Shown here one piece after another: positions 17,748-26,350 of a DNA stretch of 64,000 nt. The stretch covers positions 7,783,001 through 7,847,000 of the forward strand of contig CP001769.1 of the NCBI GenBank assembly GCA_000024525.1. The letters are read 5' to 3'. Under the pieces are notes generated by a model. That model was not told the origin of the DNA and made no database searches. It saw nothing but the letters and a program-made list of their open reading frames with translations. Source of the DNA: Spirosoma linguale DSM 74 (lineage in GTDB: Bacteria > Bacteroidota > Bacteroidia > Cytophagales > Spirosomataceae). Position 1 is the first letter of the stretch, and each line of letters begins with the position of its first letter. The position numbers and the translations under genes were made by a program.

Positions 17748-18590
17748 TTATGGTTTTCGTACTTGTAATTTGCGGAGAACAGCCGCCAGCTGAGTTGGCT
17801 TATTCAGGTAAGGCGACAGGTCGAACAGGTCTACCTTCCGGAATTCGACCGGGTGGCTTTCGCTTTGCAGGGATATATATCCCCCTTTTAAAAGCTGGCC
17901 GTCTTTTTTCTGACCCGGTTCAACATTAATAACGTTGCCACCGCCAATTTGTGGTTTCGAGTACGTCAGCACGGTATCGCCCTCCACAATGTGTTTGATG
18001 AGCGAATCGCCCAACACCAGGGCTTCGGCATGAACCCACTGGTCGCCGGCGTAGGTTTTTGAGTTGGAGTCGATGCAGTGCGGGGTAAAGAGTTTACCAT
18101 CGAGCACAACGTTCGTGCCCGGCGTACACAGGTTAGCGGTATGCCGTTCATGCTGGCCATCGCCACCCAACAGCTGCATTTCCATCGAGATCGGAAAGTC
18201 CTGTTTGAGGCCCATCGTTTTCGGGTCCTGGCCGTGCAGCATGGCACCGCTGTTGCGGATGGCCCAGCCCGGGCCCCCGTTTACCTGATCCCCAACGAAC
18301 CGGTATTCCATCACCAGCAGGTAGGCCGAAAAAGGTTTTTTGTAGAAAATATGGCCGTACTGCTCATCGAACGCTTTATACTGGTCGTAGCGCACCACCA
18401 GCTTCCCGTCTTCGACCCGGAAGGTGTTGCCGTAGTTATCATTAAGTGGGTGCCCGGTTATTTTAACGGACCAGTTGTCGAGGTTTTTACCGTTGAAGAG
18501 GTGAATCCAGTTCCCCTGTTCTGTTGTCGACGGACACTGGCTCAGGCCAGTGGTAAGCAGTACACAAACGAATAAGATCAGGGAGCGCAT
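17748..18590 (-). CDS. DUF1080 (3-keto-disaccharide hydrolase-like) exported protein
   Basis: The 280-residue protein has a signal peptide and one DUF1080 domain (IHLFNGKNLDNWSVKI, FRVEDGKLVV, ILVMEYRF-like strand, GAMLHGQDP, LQSESHPVEFRKVDLF). It has the concanavalin-like fold shared with some glycosidases; members are annotated as 3-keto-disaccharide hydrolases or glycan-binding domains. It is the first gene of a two-gene set with GH16 and faces the HTCS gene across 316 bp. Confidence 0.85.
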   Translation of the reverse strand: MRSLILFVCVLLTTGLSQCPSTTEQGNWIHLFNGKNLDNWSVKITGHPLNDNYGNTFRVEDGKLVVRYDQYKAFDEQYGHIFYKKPFSAYLLVMEYRFVGDQVNGGPGWAIRNSGAMLHGQDPKTMGLKQDFPISMEMQLLGGDGQHERHTANLCTPGTNVVLDGKLFTPHCIDSNSKTYAGDQWVHAEALVLGDSLIKHIVEGDTVLTYSKPQIGGGNVINVEPGQKKDGQLLKGGYISLQSESHPVEFRKVDLFDLSPYLNKPTQLAAVLRKLQVRKP

Positions 18591-18906
18591 AGGAAAAGAG
18601 TTTAGGGGTGATTAGTACTGGCGAAAGGTAAAAAAGAAAAGAGACGAGACAAGGTCTCGTCCTTTCTAAACCAATCTAATCTAAAAATTTGGGCATGCAT
18701 AATGAGAAAAGGTATAAGGATTGGTATAGCACGTGTCCGGCGAAACAGGTCGGTAACTACCGACTGAAAATCAAAAAGTACCAGTTGCCATTTTGTTGCT
18801 GGTGCGACGTTAGTATAGAAAAGAGGGTTAACGGAATGCAAAGCTAGTTATACTCGAAATTGGCAGAGGGGTTGGTTTTCGTCAAAAGAAGGGGGTAAAT
18901 TGGTCG
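18591..18906. other. Divergent intergenic region of the PUL
   Basis: This 316-bp gap separates the DUF1080 gene (minus) from the HTCS gene (plus). Apart from the two hairpins it holds no gene; a minus-strand 79-residue ORF (18602-18841) has no convincing features. HTCS binding sites would be expected here and before susC. Confidence 0.4.
18643..18661. repeat. Hairpin in HTCS/PUL intergenic region
   Basis: GACGAGAC-AAG-GTCTCGTC is a perfect 8-bp-arm hairpin just upstream of the DUF1080 gene. A second one, GTCGGTA-AC-TACCGAC, is at 18749-18764. Both lie between divergent genes and could be operators, attenuators or genome repeats. Confidence 0.5.
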
Positions 18907-21900
18907 GTGATGATGAAGTGGGTTTTTCTCAACGTTTGTTGTTTTTGGTGCATTTTTCTGATTTCCCCGGCCTGTTTGGCGCAACGGGAGCCGGACCAGT
19001 TTCAGTTTCAGCATATTACCGTCGATGAAGGCTTGTCGCACAGCGATGCCATGTGCGTTACGCAGGACAAAGGCGGATTTATCTGGATAGGGACTAACAA
19101 AGGCATTAACCGGTACGACGGCTACAGCCTGAAAAAATACGAACTGCCCATCAATGATCAGGACGGCATTTCCAGCAACCGGATACGGGCACTCGAAATA
19201 GACCGGCAGGGAATGTTGTGGGTAGGGGTGGAGCGGTCGGGCGTGTTCTGGTACGACCCCGCCCATGACCGATTCGTGAGTATTCGCGAACGGGCCGGTG
19301 CCGCTAACTTTGGCCCGTATCTTCACCAACTGACCCATACCAACGTACACGCTATACGGGCCGATCAACAGAACCGCATCTGGGTGGCTACCCAACATTA
19401 TGGGGTTTTTGTGCTGCAAACCGATGGGCAAGGCAAACTCAGTGATATCCGGCAGATCGCGATTACCAACCGCTCGAAAGCCGAGCCGCTCGTCAATAAA
19501 CTGGCGGTCGACCACCGCGGCCGAGTCTGGATCGGCACCCTGGGCGAAGGACTCTGGGTCTTTGACGGAAACGGATCACTTCGGTCGAAAGCACCGTTGC
19601 GGGCGAGTCCGGTGCCCGCATTTTCGGAAACCAACATCAGAGCCCTGCACCTCGATATCCGGGGCGACTTATGGATTGGAACCGACAGTCAGATTTTCTG
19701 GCTAAGCCGCCAGGGGCTATCCAATTCTCCCGGCATACCGCCCCAACCCCTGCAAAGAACGTTTGCGGCTATCGAAAACCTATTTCTGGACTCCTCGAAG
19801 CGGTTATGGATCAGTACCAATTACGGGTTACTGCTCATGAGTGCCGGAACGGAAAAGGAGATGAGACCTCCCGTTGATGAGCGGGCGATCCGGACGTTTC
19901 TGCCGCTGGATACCGACCCCGCCAGTATCAACTCCGTTCGGGTACACGACCTGTTGGAAGATCGGTTTCATAACCTTTGGCTGGCCACATCGGCCGGGGG
20001 GCTGAACCGGCTTCAACTGCGGCCAAAGCCATTTGGGCAAATCCGGCGGCAAATGGTGGGGCAAACGACCCCCGCCAACAATTACATCAACACCATCTGG
20101 AAAGACGAAAAAAATAACCAGCTCTGGATGGGTACGCGAAATGGCTTTGCCAGCTATGATCTCAGCCGAAAAACCTACCGGAATTACCTCAACCGTGCCC
20201 TCTCCGGTGATGTCAACGGGATCGACGTGGCTACGCTGTTTCAGGCAACCGACGGTACCCTCTGGATTGGCACCCGCTATTATGGGTTGTATACGCTGAA
20301 GGGTCCGGCGGGGGCTGTGCCCAACCGGTTGCCCGCAGTTTCGGGTATGCCGGATCTGAGTAATACCAGCATTGAGAGTATTGTCGAAGATCGACACGGG
20401 ACCATTTGGGTCGCCACGTTCAGCGCGGGAATACACCAGTTTACCCGACAGGGGCAGTATCTTAAAACCTACGATACACTTCACCACGCCTTACCCACTC
20501 ACCAGTTTACGACCCTGCTATATGAGACAGAAACCGATGTTTTATGGGCCAGTACACGAGATGCCGGTGTACTGAAAATACAGATTTCGCCAACGGGCCT
20601 GCACCTGCTCAACCAGTTTAAACACGAACCCCACAACCCCAACAGCCTGCAAACCAATTATGCCTGGCCGCTGCTCAAAGACCGGCAGGGAACACTTTGG
20701 ATTGGCACCATTGGCGGGGGATTGCACCGGCTTACGAAGAATGCCGCCGGTAAAGAGGTGATAGACCGGTATAGCCGGTGGGTGCCCGAAACGGATGTGG
20801 AAAGTCTGTTGACGGATGAGGCCGGGAACCTCTGGATTGGTGGTGCCGGACTGTACAAATTCAACCCGGCCAGTAAACGGCTGTTTCATTACGACGTAAC
20901 GGACGGGCTGCAAAGTAATTCGTTTAAAGTAGGGGCGGCTTATCGAGCGGCCGATGGCACTTTGTACGTTGGCGGCACCAATGGCATCACCTATTTTCAA
21001 CCCCGTACGCTGACCCCTAATCCGTACCCGCCCCTGGTGCAGGTTACGGAGCTACGCGTTCTGAACCAGCCCGTAGGTATTGGCGATACGCTGAACGGGC
21101 GAGTTTTACTGGAAAAGCCCTACACCGAACCGCAAACGATTCGGCTGGAAGCGTCGGAAAATGATTTTTCCATCGCGTTTGTCGGCCTGAACTATGCCAA
21201 TCCGCAGAAACAGCAGTATATGTACCGACTGGTTGGGTATAACGACGATTGGGTACGGGCCGCACCCGGTCAGCGGACTGCCAACTTCGCCAACCTCCCG
21301 GCGGGTGACTACACGTTTATGGTGAAAGCCAGTAACGACGACGGCATATGGTCGGTCGAACCGGCCTCGCTGCAATTCACGATTCTGCCGCCCTGGTGGC
21401 GTACCTGGTGGGCCTATTTGCTGTACGCTGCCGCCGTTGTCGGGGTGTTCTGGTTCTACCAGCGCAACGAACTGGCCAAGCAGGAACTGAAAAATCGGCT
21501 GGCGCTGGAGCAGTACAAAGTCGAAAAGGAAAAGGAAGTGACCGATACCAAACTGCGGTTTTTCACTAATGTATCGCACGAACTTCGCACCCCGCTTACG
21601 CTGATTCTGGGACCACTGGAAGAACTGGCTTCGGCGGGGAGCGGCCCCTTATACCAGGCCAAAGACAAAGTTATGCTCATGCACCAGCAAACCCGAAAAC
21701 TGCTGGATCTGGTCAACCAGCTGATGGATTTTCGGAAGGTCGAAGCGGGCCATGTTACGTTGCGGGCCAGTCAGGGAAACATGATGGCGTTCCTGATGGA
21801 GATCGTTTTGATCTTCAAACTCAAAGCCGAAGAGCTGCAACTGGACTATGCCATGGAAGCCCCGGCAACGGACATAAACATGTACTTCGACCGTGGTAAA

Positions 21901-23166
21901 GTTGAAATAATTCTGACTAACCTGCTGTCCAACGCCTTTAAGTTCACGCCGGAAGGTGGCAAAATCAGGGTGCTCGTGTCCGTAATCGGCTCACCATCGG
22001 AACCGGCCGTTTTTCACGGAAACAGGCTGCATACGAATTACCTCGAGCTGGTTGTCCGCGATTGGGGTGTGGGCATGAACTCCGATGAAGTCGATAAAAT
22101 ATTTGACCCGTACTATCAGGCATCGCATACCGAAACGATGCGCATGACGGGTACGGGTATTGGCCTGTCGCTGGTAAAGCAGTTCGTCGAAGCGCACAGA
22201 GGGGAGGTAAGCGTGCAAAGTGCCCCCGGTGCGGGTACGACGTTCACCCTGCGTTTGCCCTTCGGCAAGGACCATTTATCGCCGGAAGCTATCCGTGACG
22301 ACGCGCCCTATACCGACGGGCCGCTGCTCCTCACCGGCGATACCTCGGAGGTTGCCCCGATGGCCCGGCCCCAGGCGTCTGACCCGCCGGTTCGCTCGGG
22401 CCGGGTGCTGCTGGTGGAAGATAACGATGAACTTCGGCAGTATGTACAGCAACTGCTGGCTCCCACGTTTGAGGTCTCTTTGGCCGTCGATGGTCTGGAT
22501 GGTTGGGAAAAAACGCTCGACCTCCTGCCCGACCTGGTCGTGAGCGACGTCATGATGCCCCGCAGCAACGGGCTGGAACTGTGCCGGAAAATCAAGCAGC
22601 ACCCCAAAACCATGCACATTCCGGTGGTGTTGTTAACGGCCCGGGCGGCTGCGGTGCATGAACTGGAAGGGCTGGAAACGGGCGCTGATGAGTACATGGC
22701 CAAGCCGTTCAACCCCCGGCTCCTGTACACCAAAATAGCCGTGATGCTACAGAGCCGCCATCGGCTGAAAGAGTATTACCAGCGTCAGATTCTGCTCAAA
22801 CCCACCGACATCGTTATTCCCAACGAAGAAAAACAGCTACTGGAAAAGGCCATGGCCATTGTTGAATCTCATTTGGCCGATGCCGACTTCAGCGTGCCCG
22901 TTCTGGTGCGGGAGATGGGCATGAGCCAGTCGGCTTTCTACCGGCAAATCAAAACCATGACGGGGCAGTCGGCGGTTGAATTTATCCGGGATGTACGGAT
23001 GAAGCGGGCGGCTCAACTGCTGTCGACAACAACGATGCGCGTTTCGGAAATTGCCAATCAGGTGGGGTTCGACGATCTGAAGCATTTCCGCAAAACCTTC
23101 CAGAGTCTATACACCCTTTCGCCCTCGGATTATGCCCGGCAGCACCGGCAGGGGGCGATCAATTAA
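18907..23166 (+). CDS. Hybrid two-component system regulator (HTCS) of the PUL
   Basis: The 1419-residue protein combines a signal peptide and a periplasmic two-component propeller with many FIWIGT/LWIGT repeats (about 35-690). A Y_Y_Y domain follows at about 745-820, then one membrane helix (WAYLLYAAAVVGVFWFY). Next come a HisKA domain (NVSHELRTPLTLIL, His about 889), an ATPase domain (NLLSNAFKFTPEGGK, GTGIGLSLVK), a receiver domain (VLLVEDNDELRQY, Asp about 1209 in VVSDVMMPRSNG) and an AraC-type helix-turn-helix at about 1320-1419 (VSEIANQVGFDDLKHFRKTF). HTCS proteins bind a glycan fragment in the periplasm and switch on the nearby susCD operon. It is divergent from that locus. Its stop overlaps the convergent gene by 8 bp. 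Confidence 0.96.
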   Translation: MMMKWVFLNVCCFWCIFLISPACLAQREPDQFQFQHITVDEGLSHSDAMCVTQDKGGFIWIGTNKGINRYDGYSLKKYELPINDQDGISSNRIRALEIDRQGMLWVGVERSGVFWYDPAHDRFVSIRERAGAANFGPYLHQLTHTNVHAIRADQQNRIWVATQHYGVFVLQTDGQGKLSDIRQIAITNRSKAEPLVNKLAVDHRGRVWIGTLGEGLWVFDGNGSLRSKAPLRASPVPAFSETNIRALHLDIRGDLWIGTDSQIFWLSRQGLSNSPGIPPQPLQRTFAAIENLFLDSSKRLWISTNYGLLLMSAGTEKEMRPPVDERAIRTFLPLDTDPASINSVRVHDLLEDRFHNLWLATSAGGLNRLQLRPKPFGQIRRQMVGQTTPANNYINTIWKDEKNNQLWMGTRNGFASYDLSRKTYRNYLNRALSGDVNGIDVATLFQATDGTLWIGTRYYGLYTLKGPAGAVPNRLPAVSGMPDLSNTSIESIVEDRHGTIWVATFSAGIHQFTRQGQYLKTYDTLHHALPTHQFTTLLYETETDVLWASTRDAGVLKIQISPTGLHLLNQFKHEPHNPNSLQTNYAWPLLKDRQGTLWIGTIGGGLHRLTKNAAGKEVIDRYSRWVPETDVESLLTDEAGNLWIGGAGLYKFNPASKRLFHYDVTDGLQSNSFKVGAAYRAADGTLYVGGTNGITYFQPRTLTPNPYPPLVQVTELRVLNQPVGIGDTLNGRVLLEKPYTEPQTIRLEASENDFSIAFVGLNYANPQKQQYMYRLVGYNDDWVRAAPGQRTANFANLPAGDYTFMVKASNDDGIWSVEPASLQFTILPPWWRTWWAYLLYAAAVVGVFWFYQRNELAKQELKNRLALEQYKVEKEKEVTDTKLRFFTNVSHELRTPLTLILGPLEELASAGSGPLYQAKDKVMLMHQQTRKLLDLVNQLMDFRKVEAGHVTLRASQGNMMAFLMEIVLIFKLKAEELQLDYAMEAPATDINMYFDRGKVEIILTNLLSNAFKFTPEGGKIRVLVSVIGSPSEPAVFHGNRLHTNYLELVVRDWGVGMNSDEVDKIFDPYYQASHTETMRMTGTGIGLSLVKQFVEAHRGEVSVQSAPGAGTTFTLRLPFGKDHLSPEAIRDDAPYTDGPLLLTGDTSEVAPMARPQASDPPVRSGRVLLVEDNDELRQYVQQLLAPTFEVSLAVDGLDGWEKTLDLLPDLVVSDVMMPRSNGLELCRKIKQHPKTMHIPVVLLTARAAAVHELEGLETGADEYMAKPFNPRLLYTKIAVMLQSRHRLKEYYQRQILLKPTDIVIPNEEKQLLEKAMAIVESHLADADFSVPVLVREMGMSQSAFYRQIKTMTGQSAVEFIRDVRMKRAAQLLSTTTMRVSEIANQVGFDDLKHFRKTFQSLYTLSPSDYARQHRQGAIN

Positions 23167-24580
23167 CCTTTACCACATTGCGTTTGGAGATAGCCAGCGA
23201 AACAGACACAAAAAAGGAAGGGCGTAAAACGCGTTCAGTAACGCTTTCAATCTTTAGGTCTTTATACACTGTGCCAACCGTGTATTCTTTGGTTTTTAGT
23301 CGATTTACATTCGAGTAGCTTATTCCTGTCGAGAAGATAACTTTCTGTGACCGGCCCAGAATGGCGGAGCCGCCAAACAAAAAGCCAAGGTTAACGTCCG
23401 TAAGTTCTTTAAGGTCAGCGTTGATACCAAACATCCCGCCAACGGCAAGTGAATTACAGGTTCGCTTATATACGTGCATCATAGACGCAATACCCGGGGT
23501 GACGGTTTCAGCGAACTTGACTTTATCCCGTTGCTTTAATGTATCCCCGCTTAGGTAGAATTTGTCGTCCGAAATGAATTTGAAGACAGGGCCTACGCTA
23601 TAATCTATTTTCAGCCCACCTTTAACGCGGAGTGTTTTCTTGAATGGGGTTTTGCCACTGAGATCTTCGGTAATACCCCCAACCTGAACATAAAACTCCA
23701 GTTCGTCTATGTCATCCTGTACAAAAATCCGATCCGTCGATGTAAACACGTAATTGGCTGAATCCAGGGCTTTGAGGAAAAAGTCATTAGTATTCATGAG
23801 TGCATCGCCATACTGTTTTTCGAGCGCTTCATAATTATCCCGAACCTTCTCTTGGGCATCTTTAATTTGGGCAGCATGGGATTTATCTCCGGCGTCGATG
23901 GCGGCATTGAATGCTTTTGTATACTGCTCATTAGCCTTTTCGTAGGCATCCTCAAACGCATCAAACGTCTTGTCGAGGTCGTTAATTGTTGCCGCAGTTA
24001 TCTTTCGGTCTCTTAACGCCTGCTCCATCTTGCTCTCGGTATAATGGGTGCCATCGGTCATAGTTGCAGCCAGCAGTTTCTGGACCTTTAGGATGTTTTT
24101 GGCTTCATTAGCCTTCGCGTAGTAATCGTTACAGGCAACAACCAGCAAATCCAACAGCCCTACTTCTTCCATAATGGATGCTTTCCTGGCTTTTGATGCG
24201 GCAGTCTGCTTTTCTTTAGCATCTGATGCGACAGCCAGCTTTTCATTGGCGTCTTTTTTTACATCAACCATTTTTGTTATTTCTTTCCGGGTGTCGGCCA
24301 GTTTTTTGTCAGCCTCGGTCTGTTCATCATCCGACTTGATTCTAAATAGCGTGGCTAATTCTGTGGGTCTGTTAGTCGAGAAGCTAATCATCCTGCCGTT
24401 TATCAGCACCTTTTGAGCGAAGGTGTTAAGGTTGATAATCCGGTAGCCGATGGTAGCCCCCTGATGTACACAACGTGCCTTTTTGGATTTGTACGTGCTC
24501 GATTGATAATCATACGTAATTATCTGGGCATAGAGGCCCTGGCCCAGCCCGAGGAGCAGGAGGGTAATTAAAAACCTCAT
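23159..24580 (-). CDS. Hypothetical exported protein with coiled coil and barrel-like C-terminus
   Basis: The 473-residue protein has a signal peptide (MRFLITLLLLGLGQGLYA). Residues about 90-300 are Ala-, Lys- and Glu-rich and predicted to be coiled coil (EADKKLADTRKEITKMV, YEKANEQYTKAFNAA). Residues about 310-470 turn beta-rich with strand-like repeats (LGFLFGGSAILGRSQKVIFSTGISYSNV). This suggests a periplasmic or outer-membrane protein with a helical stalk. I do not recognise the family. It follows the DyP peroxidase by 12 bp and is probably co-transcribed with it. Confidence 0.7.
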   Translation of the reverse strand: MRFLITLLLLGLGQGLYAQIITYDYQSSTYKSKKARCVHQGATIGYRIINLNTFAQKVLINGRMISFSTNRPTELATLFRIKSDDEQTEADKKLADTRKEITKMVDVKKDANEKLAVASDAKEKQTAASKARKASIMEEVGLLDLLVVACNDYYAKANEAKNILKVQKLLAATMTDGTHYTESKMEQALRDRKITAATINDLDKTFDAFEDAYEKANEQYTKAFNAAIDAGDKSHAAQIKDAQEKVRDNYEALEKQYGDALMNTNDFFLKALDSANYVFTSTDRIFVQDDIDELEFYVQVGGITEDLSGKTPFKKTLRVKGGLKIDYSVGPVFKFISDDKFYLSGDTLKQRDKVKFAETVTPGIASMMHVYKRTCNSLAVGGMFGINADLKELTDVNLGFLFGGSAILGRSQKVIFSTGISYSNVNRLKTKEYTVGTVYKDLKIESVTERVLRPSFFVSVSLAISKRNVVKVN

Positions 24581-24592
24581 GGATGTGGATGT

Positions 24593-26047
24593 CTAGAGTT
24601 TGTCGATACGTTTCAGAAAACTCATGCTGGGCGCAAAGAAGTACTCACCCCCTTTTAGATGGACAAATTGAGCGAATGAAGCACGTTGCTGTGTTAATGA
24701 GTTCCCCCATTCAGCTGCGTATGCTCCGTCTCCTCGCGGATTCTGTTCGTCTGGACTTTGGGCCAATGCCTGGCCAATTATTGAATCGATGCCGTCGTGG
24801 TTAATGTGGCCGGAGGTCGTGTGCGGAAACCGTTGATTATTGGCCCACTGGCTCTGAATGAGCTCAAATTGCGTGGTGATGCTATTCTGATAGCTCATGA
24901 ACAGCAGTCCCACACACCCTTCGGGTTTGTTGGAAATATGTCCGTCGTTCGGGTCGTCAGTGCGCTTGCCGAAAGGTATGCCACGCCGGGCCATACTATG
25001 CTTTTTAGCCTCCTCCATCCCGCCACTGCCAGCGGGCATACTGGAGCGGGGGTTTGTTTTACGAATATGGCCGTGGAAGGGGCATTTGGAGCCCTCGATA
25101 AGGTTGTAGTCAAAGTTATTCAGCACAGCGCTATTAATCAAACCGGCTTCATCACTCAGCTCAACCGGGGTGCCATCCTCAAATCTGCCGACCAGCATAG
25201 CTCCGGCTCTTTCTTTGTCTTCACCTTCCAGGCCTAGCTCAGCTGCTAAATTTTCCTCAGCCAATTTGAATCCTTTTACATTTTGCTCCAGTTTTCGGAA
25301 TACGAAGTAGCTCCCCAATGCATTAGAGTCGTTGGGTAGGAATGGGTCCTGCACTAATACCAGTTCTTTAGCCGCACGAGGGTCGAATCTGATGTCGGCT
25401 TCATCCTTGATGTTGTTATTTTTTACATATGTCTCCCATTCATCTGTAAAGAATAAAGGCTGCGAAATACCGTCTACATAGCCAAAGTGTTCTATGCCAG
25501 CTTTTTCTTTGTTGAGCAGCGCATCTCCTTTTTCAAGGGCCGTGATCTCGGCAAACGATTCGATTGGCTGAACAATAGTATGGATAGACTCTGTGAGAGA
25601 CTCCGGATTAGCATGGGCCAGCAGCAACATAAAGTGATTATCTACGGCTAGCCCGCTGTCCCACGTTTCAGGGGCTGGGTCATTAAGGGGCGATTGCTTC
25701 ATACCGTTCTGAAAGGCAACATCATCAAAAAGGGCCCTTTTGTTTGATCCAAACAGGTAGTCATAGCCAGCAGCACTGATGTGGATACAGGCGAAGAGCC
25801 CCGTATCAACTCGCTCTTCTTTCCAAAGTACGTTCGTTCGCAATTGGGCGTACCCAGACTGTATGATAGCGTCTTCACCCTCGACCAGACTTTTGAGCCA
25901 GGCTTTAGCACTGGTTTGCTGTCCGTCATAACAGCGAATAAAGATATTGGCCGTATGATGGCGGCCATGCGATTTCAGAATGTTGCCCTGAATACCGTCG
26001 AGCAGGGGGCGAATGGCTAAAGACTGGGGATCTAGTAAAACAGTCAT
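24593..26047 (-). CDS. DyP-type heme peroxidase
   Basis: The 484-residue protein shows the family signature FGYVDGISQP with catalytic Asp 192 and a proximal heme-ligand His in CPFHGHIRKTNPRSS (about residue 326), followed by ARRGIPFGKR. There is no signal peptide, so it is cytoplasmic or packaged. DyP enzymes oxidise dyes and aromatic compounds with hydrogen peroxide. There is no encapsulin gene nearby; its partner is the exported coiled-coil protein at 23159. The gene is divergent from the TPR kinase at 26351. Confidence 0.92.
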   Translation of the reverse strand: MTVLLDPQSLAIRPLLDGIQGNILKSHGRHHTANIFIRCYDGQQTSAKAWLKSLVEGEDAIIQSGYAQLRTNVLWKEERVDTGLFACIHISAAGYDYLFGSNKRALFDDVAFQNGMKQSPLNDPAPETWDSGLAVDNHFMLLLAHANPESLTESIHTIVQPIESFAEITALEKGDALLNKEKAGIEHFGYVDGISQPLFFTDEWETYVKNNNIKDEADIRFDPRAAKELVLVQDPFLPNDSNALGSYFVFRKLEQNVKGFKLAEENLAAELGLEGEDKERAGAMLVGRFEDGTPVELSDEAGLINSAVLNNFDYNLIEGSKCPFHGHIRKTNPRSSMPAGSGGMEEAKKHSMARRGIPFGKRTDDPNDGHISNKPEGCVGLLFMSYQNSITTQFELIQSQWANNQRFPHTTSGHINHDGIDSIIGQALAQSPDEQNPRGDGAYAAEWGNSLTQQRASFAQFVHLKGGEYFFAPSMSFLKRIDKL

Positions 26048-26242
26048 GGTTAGTTAAGTAGAGGGTAAATTTGAAAAGGGTAATGAGTAACGTTTATGGA
26101 TGATAGTTCTGCCGATGGCATGGGTGTGGATAGAGTCGGAAAGTCGATGGCGTTTTTTGTGTATTTATCTGAGTTTCGTGAACGACTGATTGAACAGCTC
26201 AAAGGTCGACACATACTACGGACTTGTAAATCATTGAGAATG

Positions 26243-26274
26243 ATGATTTTGTATCCTATAATCCAAGGATGTTG
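26243..26274. promoter_or_regulatory. 32-bp conserved element with dyad (copy 1)
   Basis: This element shares 27 of 32 bases with 29615-29646. It begins ATGATTTTGTATCC and ends AAGGAT-N-TTG, with an internal dyad ATCCT-N8-AGGAT. It stands 76 bp before the ATG of the TPR kinase. A binding site for the NarL-type regulator at 28713 is a reasonable guess. Confidence 0.6.
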
Positions 26275-26303
26275 ATGCCGTTGATCTATAAAGCAGTTCC
26301 TGA

Positions 26304-26334
26304 TTGGGATATTCCTACAGACCGTGTAAGTTTG
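26304..26334 (+). promoter_or_regulatory. Promoter of the TPR histidine kinase
   Basis: TTG at 26304-26306 and TAAGTTTG at 26327-26334, 20 bp apart, match the Bacteroidota -33 and TAnnTTTG (-7) boxes. They lie between the 32-bp element and the ATG at 26351. Confidence 0.6.
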
Positions 26335-26350
26335 TTCAAAACCCACCTCT

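Noticed and set aside
18602..18841. Minus-strand ORF of 79 residues
   Set aside because: Runs through two hairpins in the HTCS/DUF1080 intergenic region, with no signal or motif.
26050..26346. Minus-strand ORF of 98 residues between DyP and the TPR kinase
   Set aside because: Occupies the divergent promoter region and includes the 32-bp element; composition is not protein-like.
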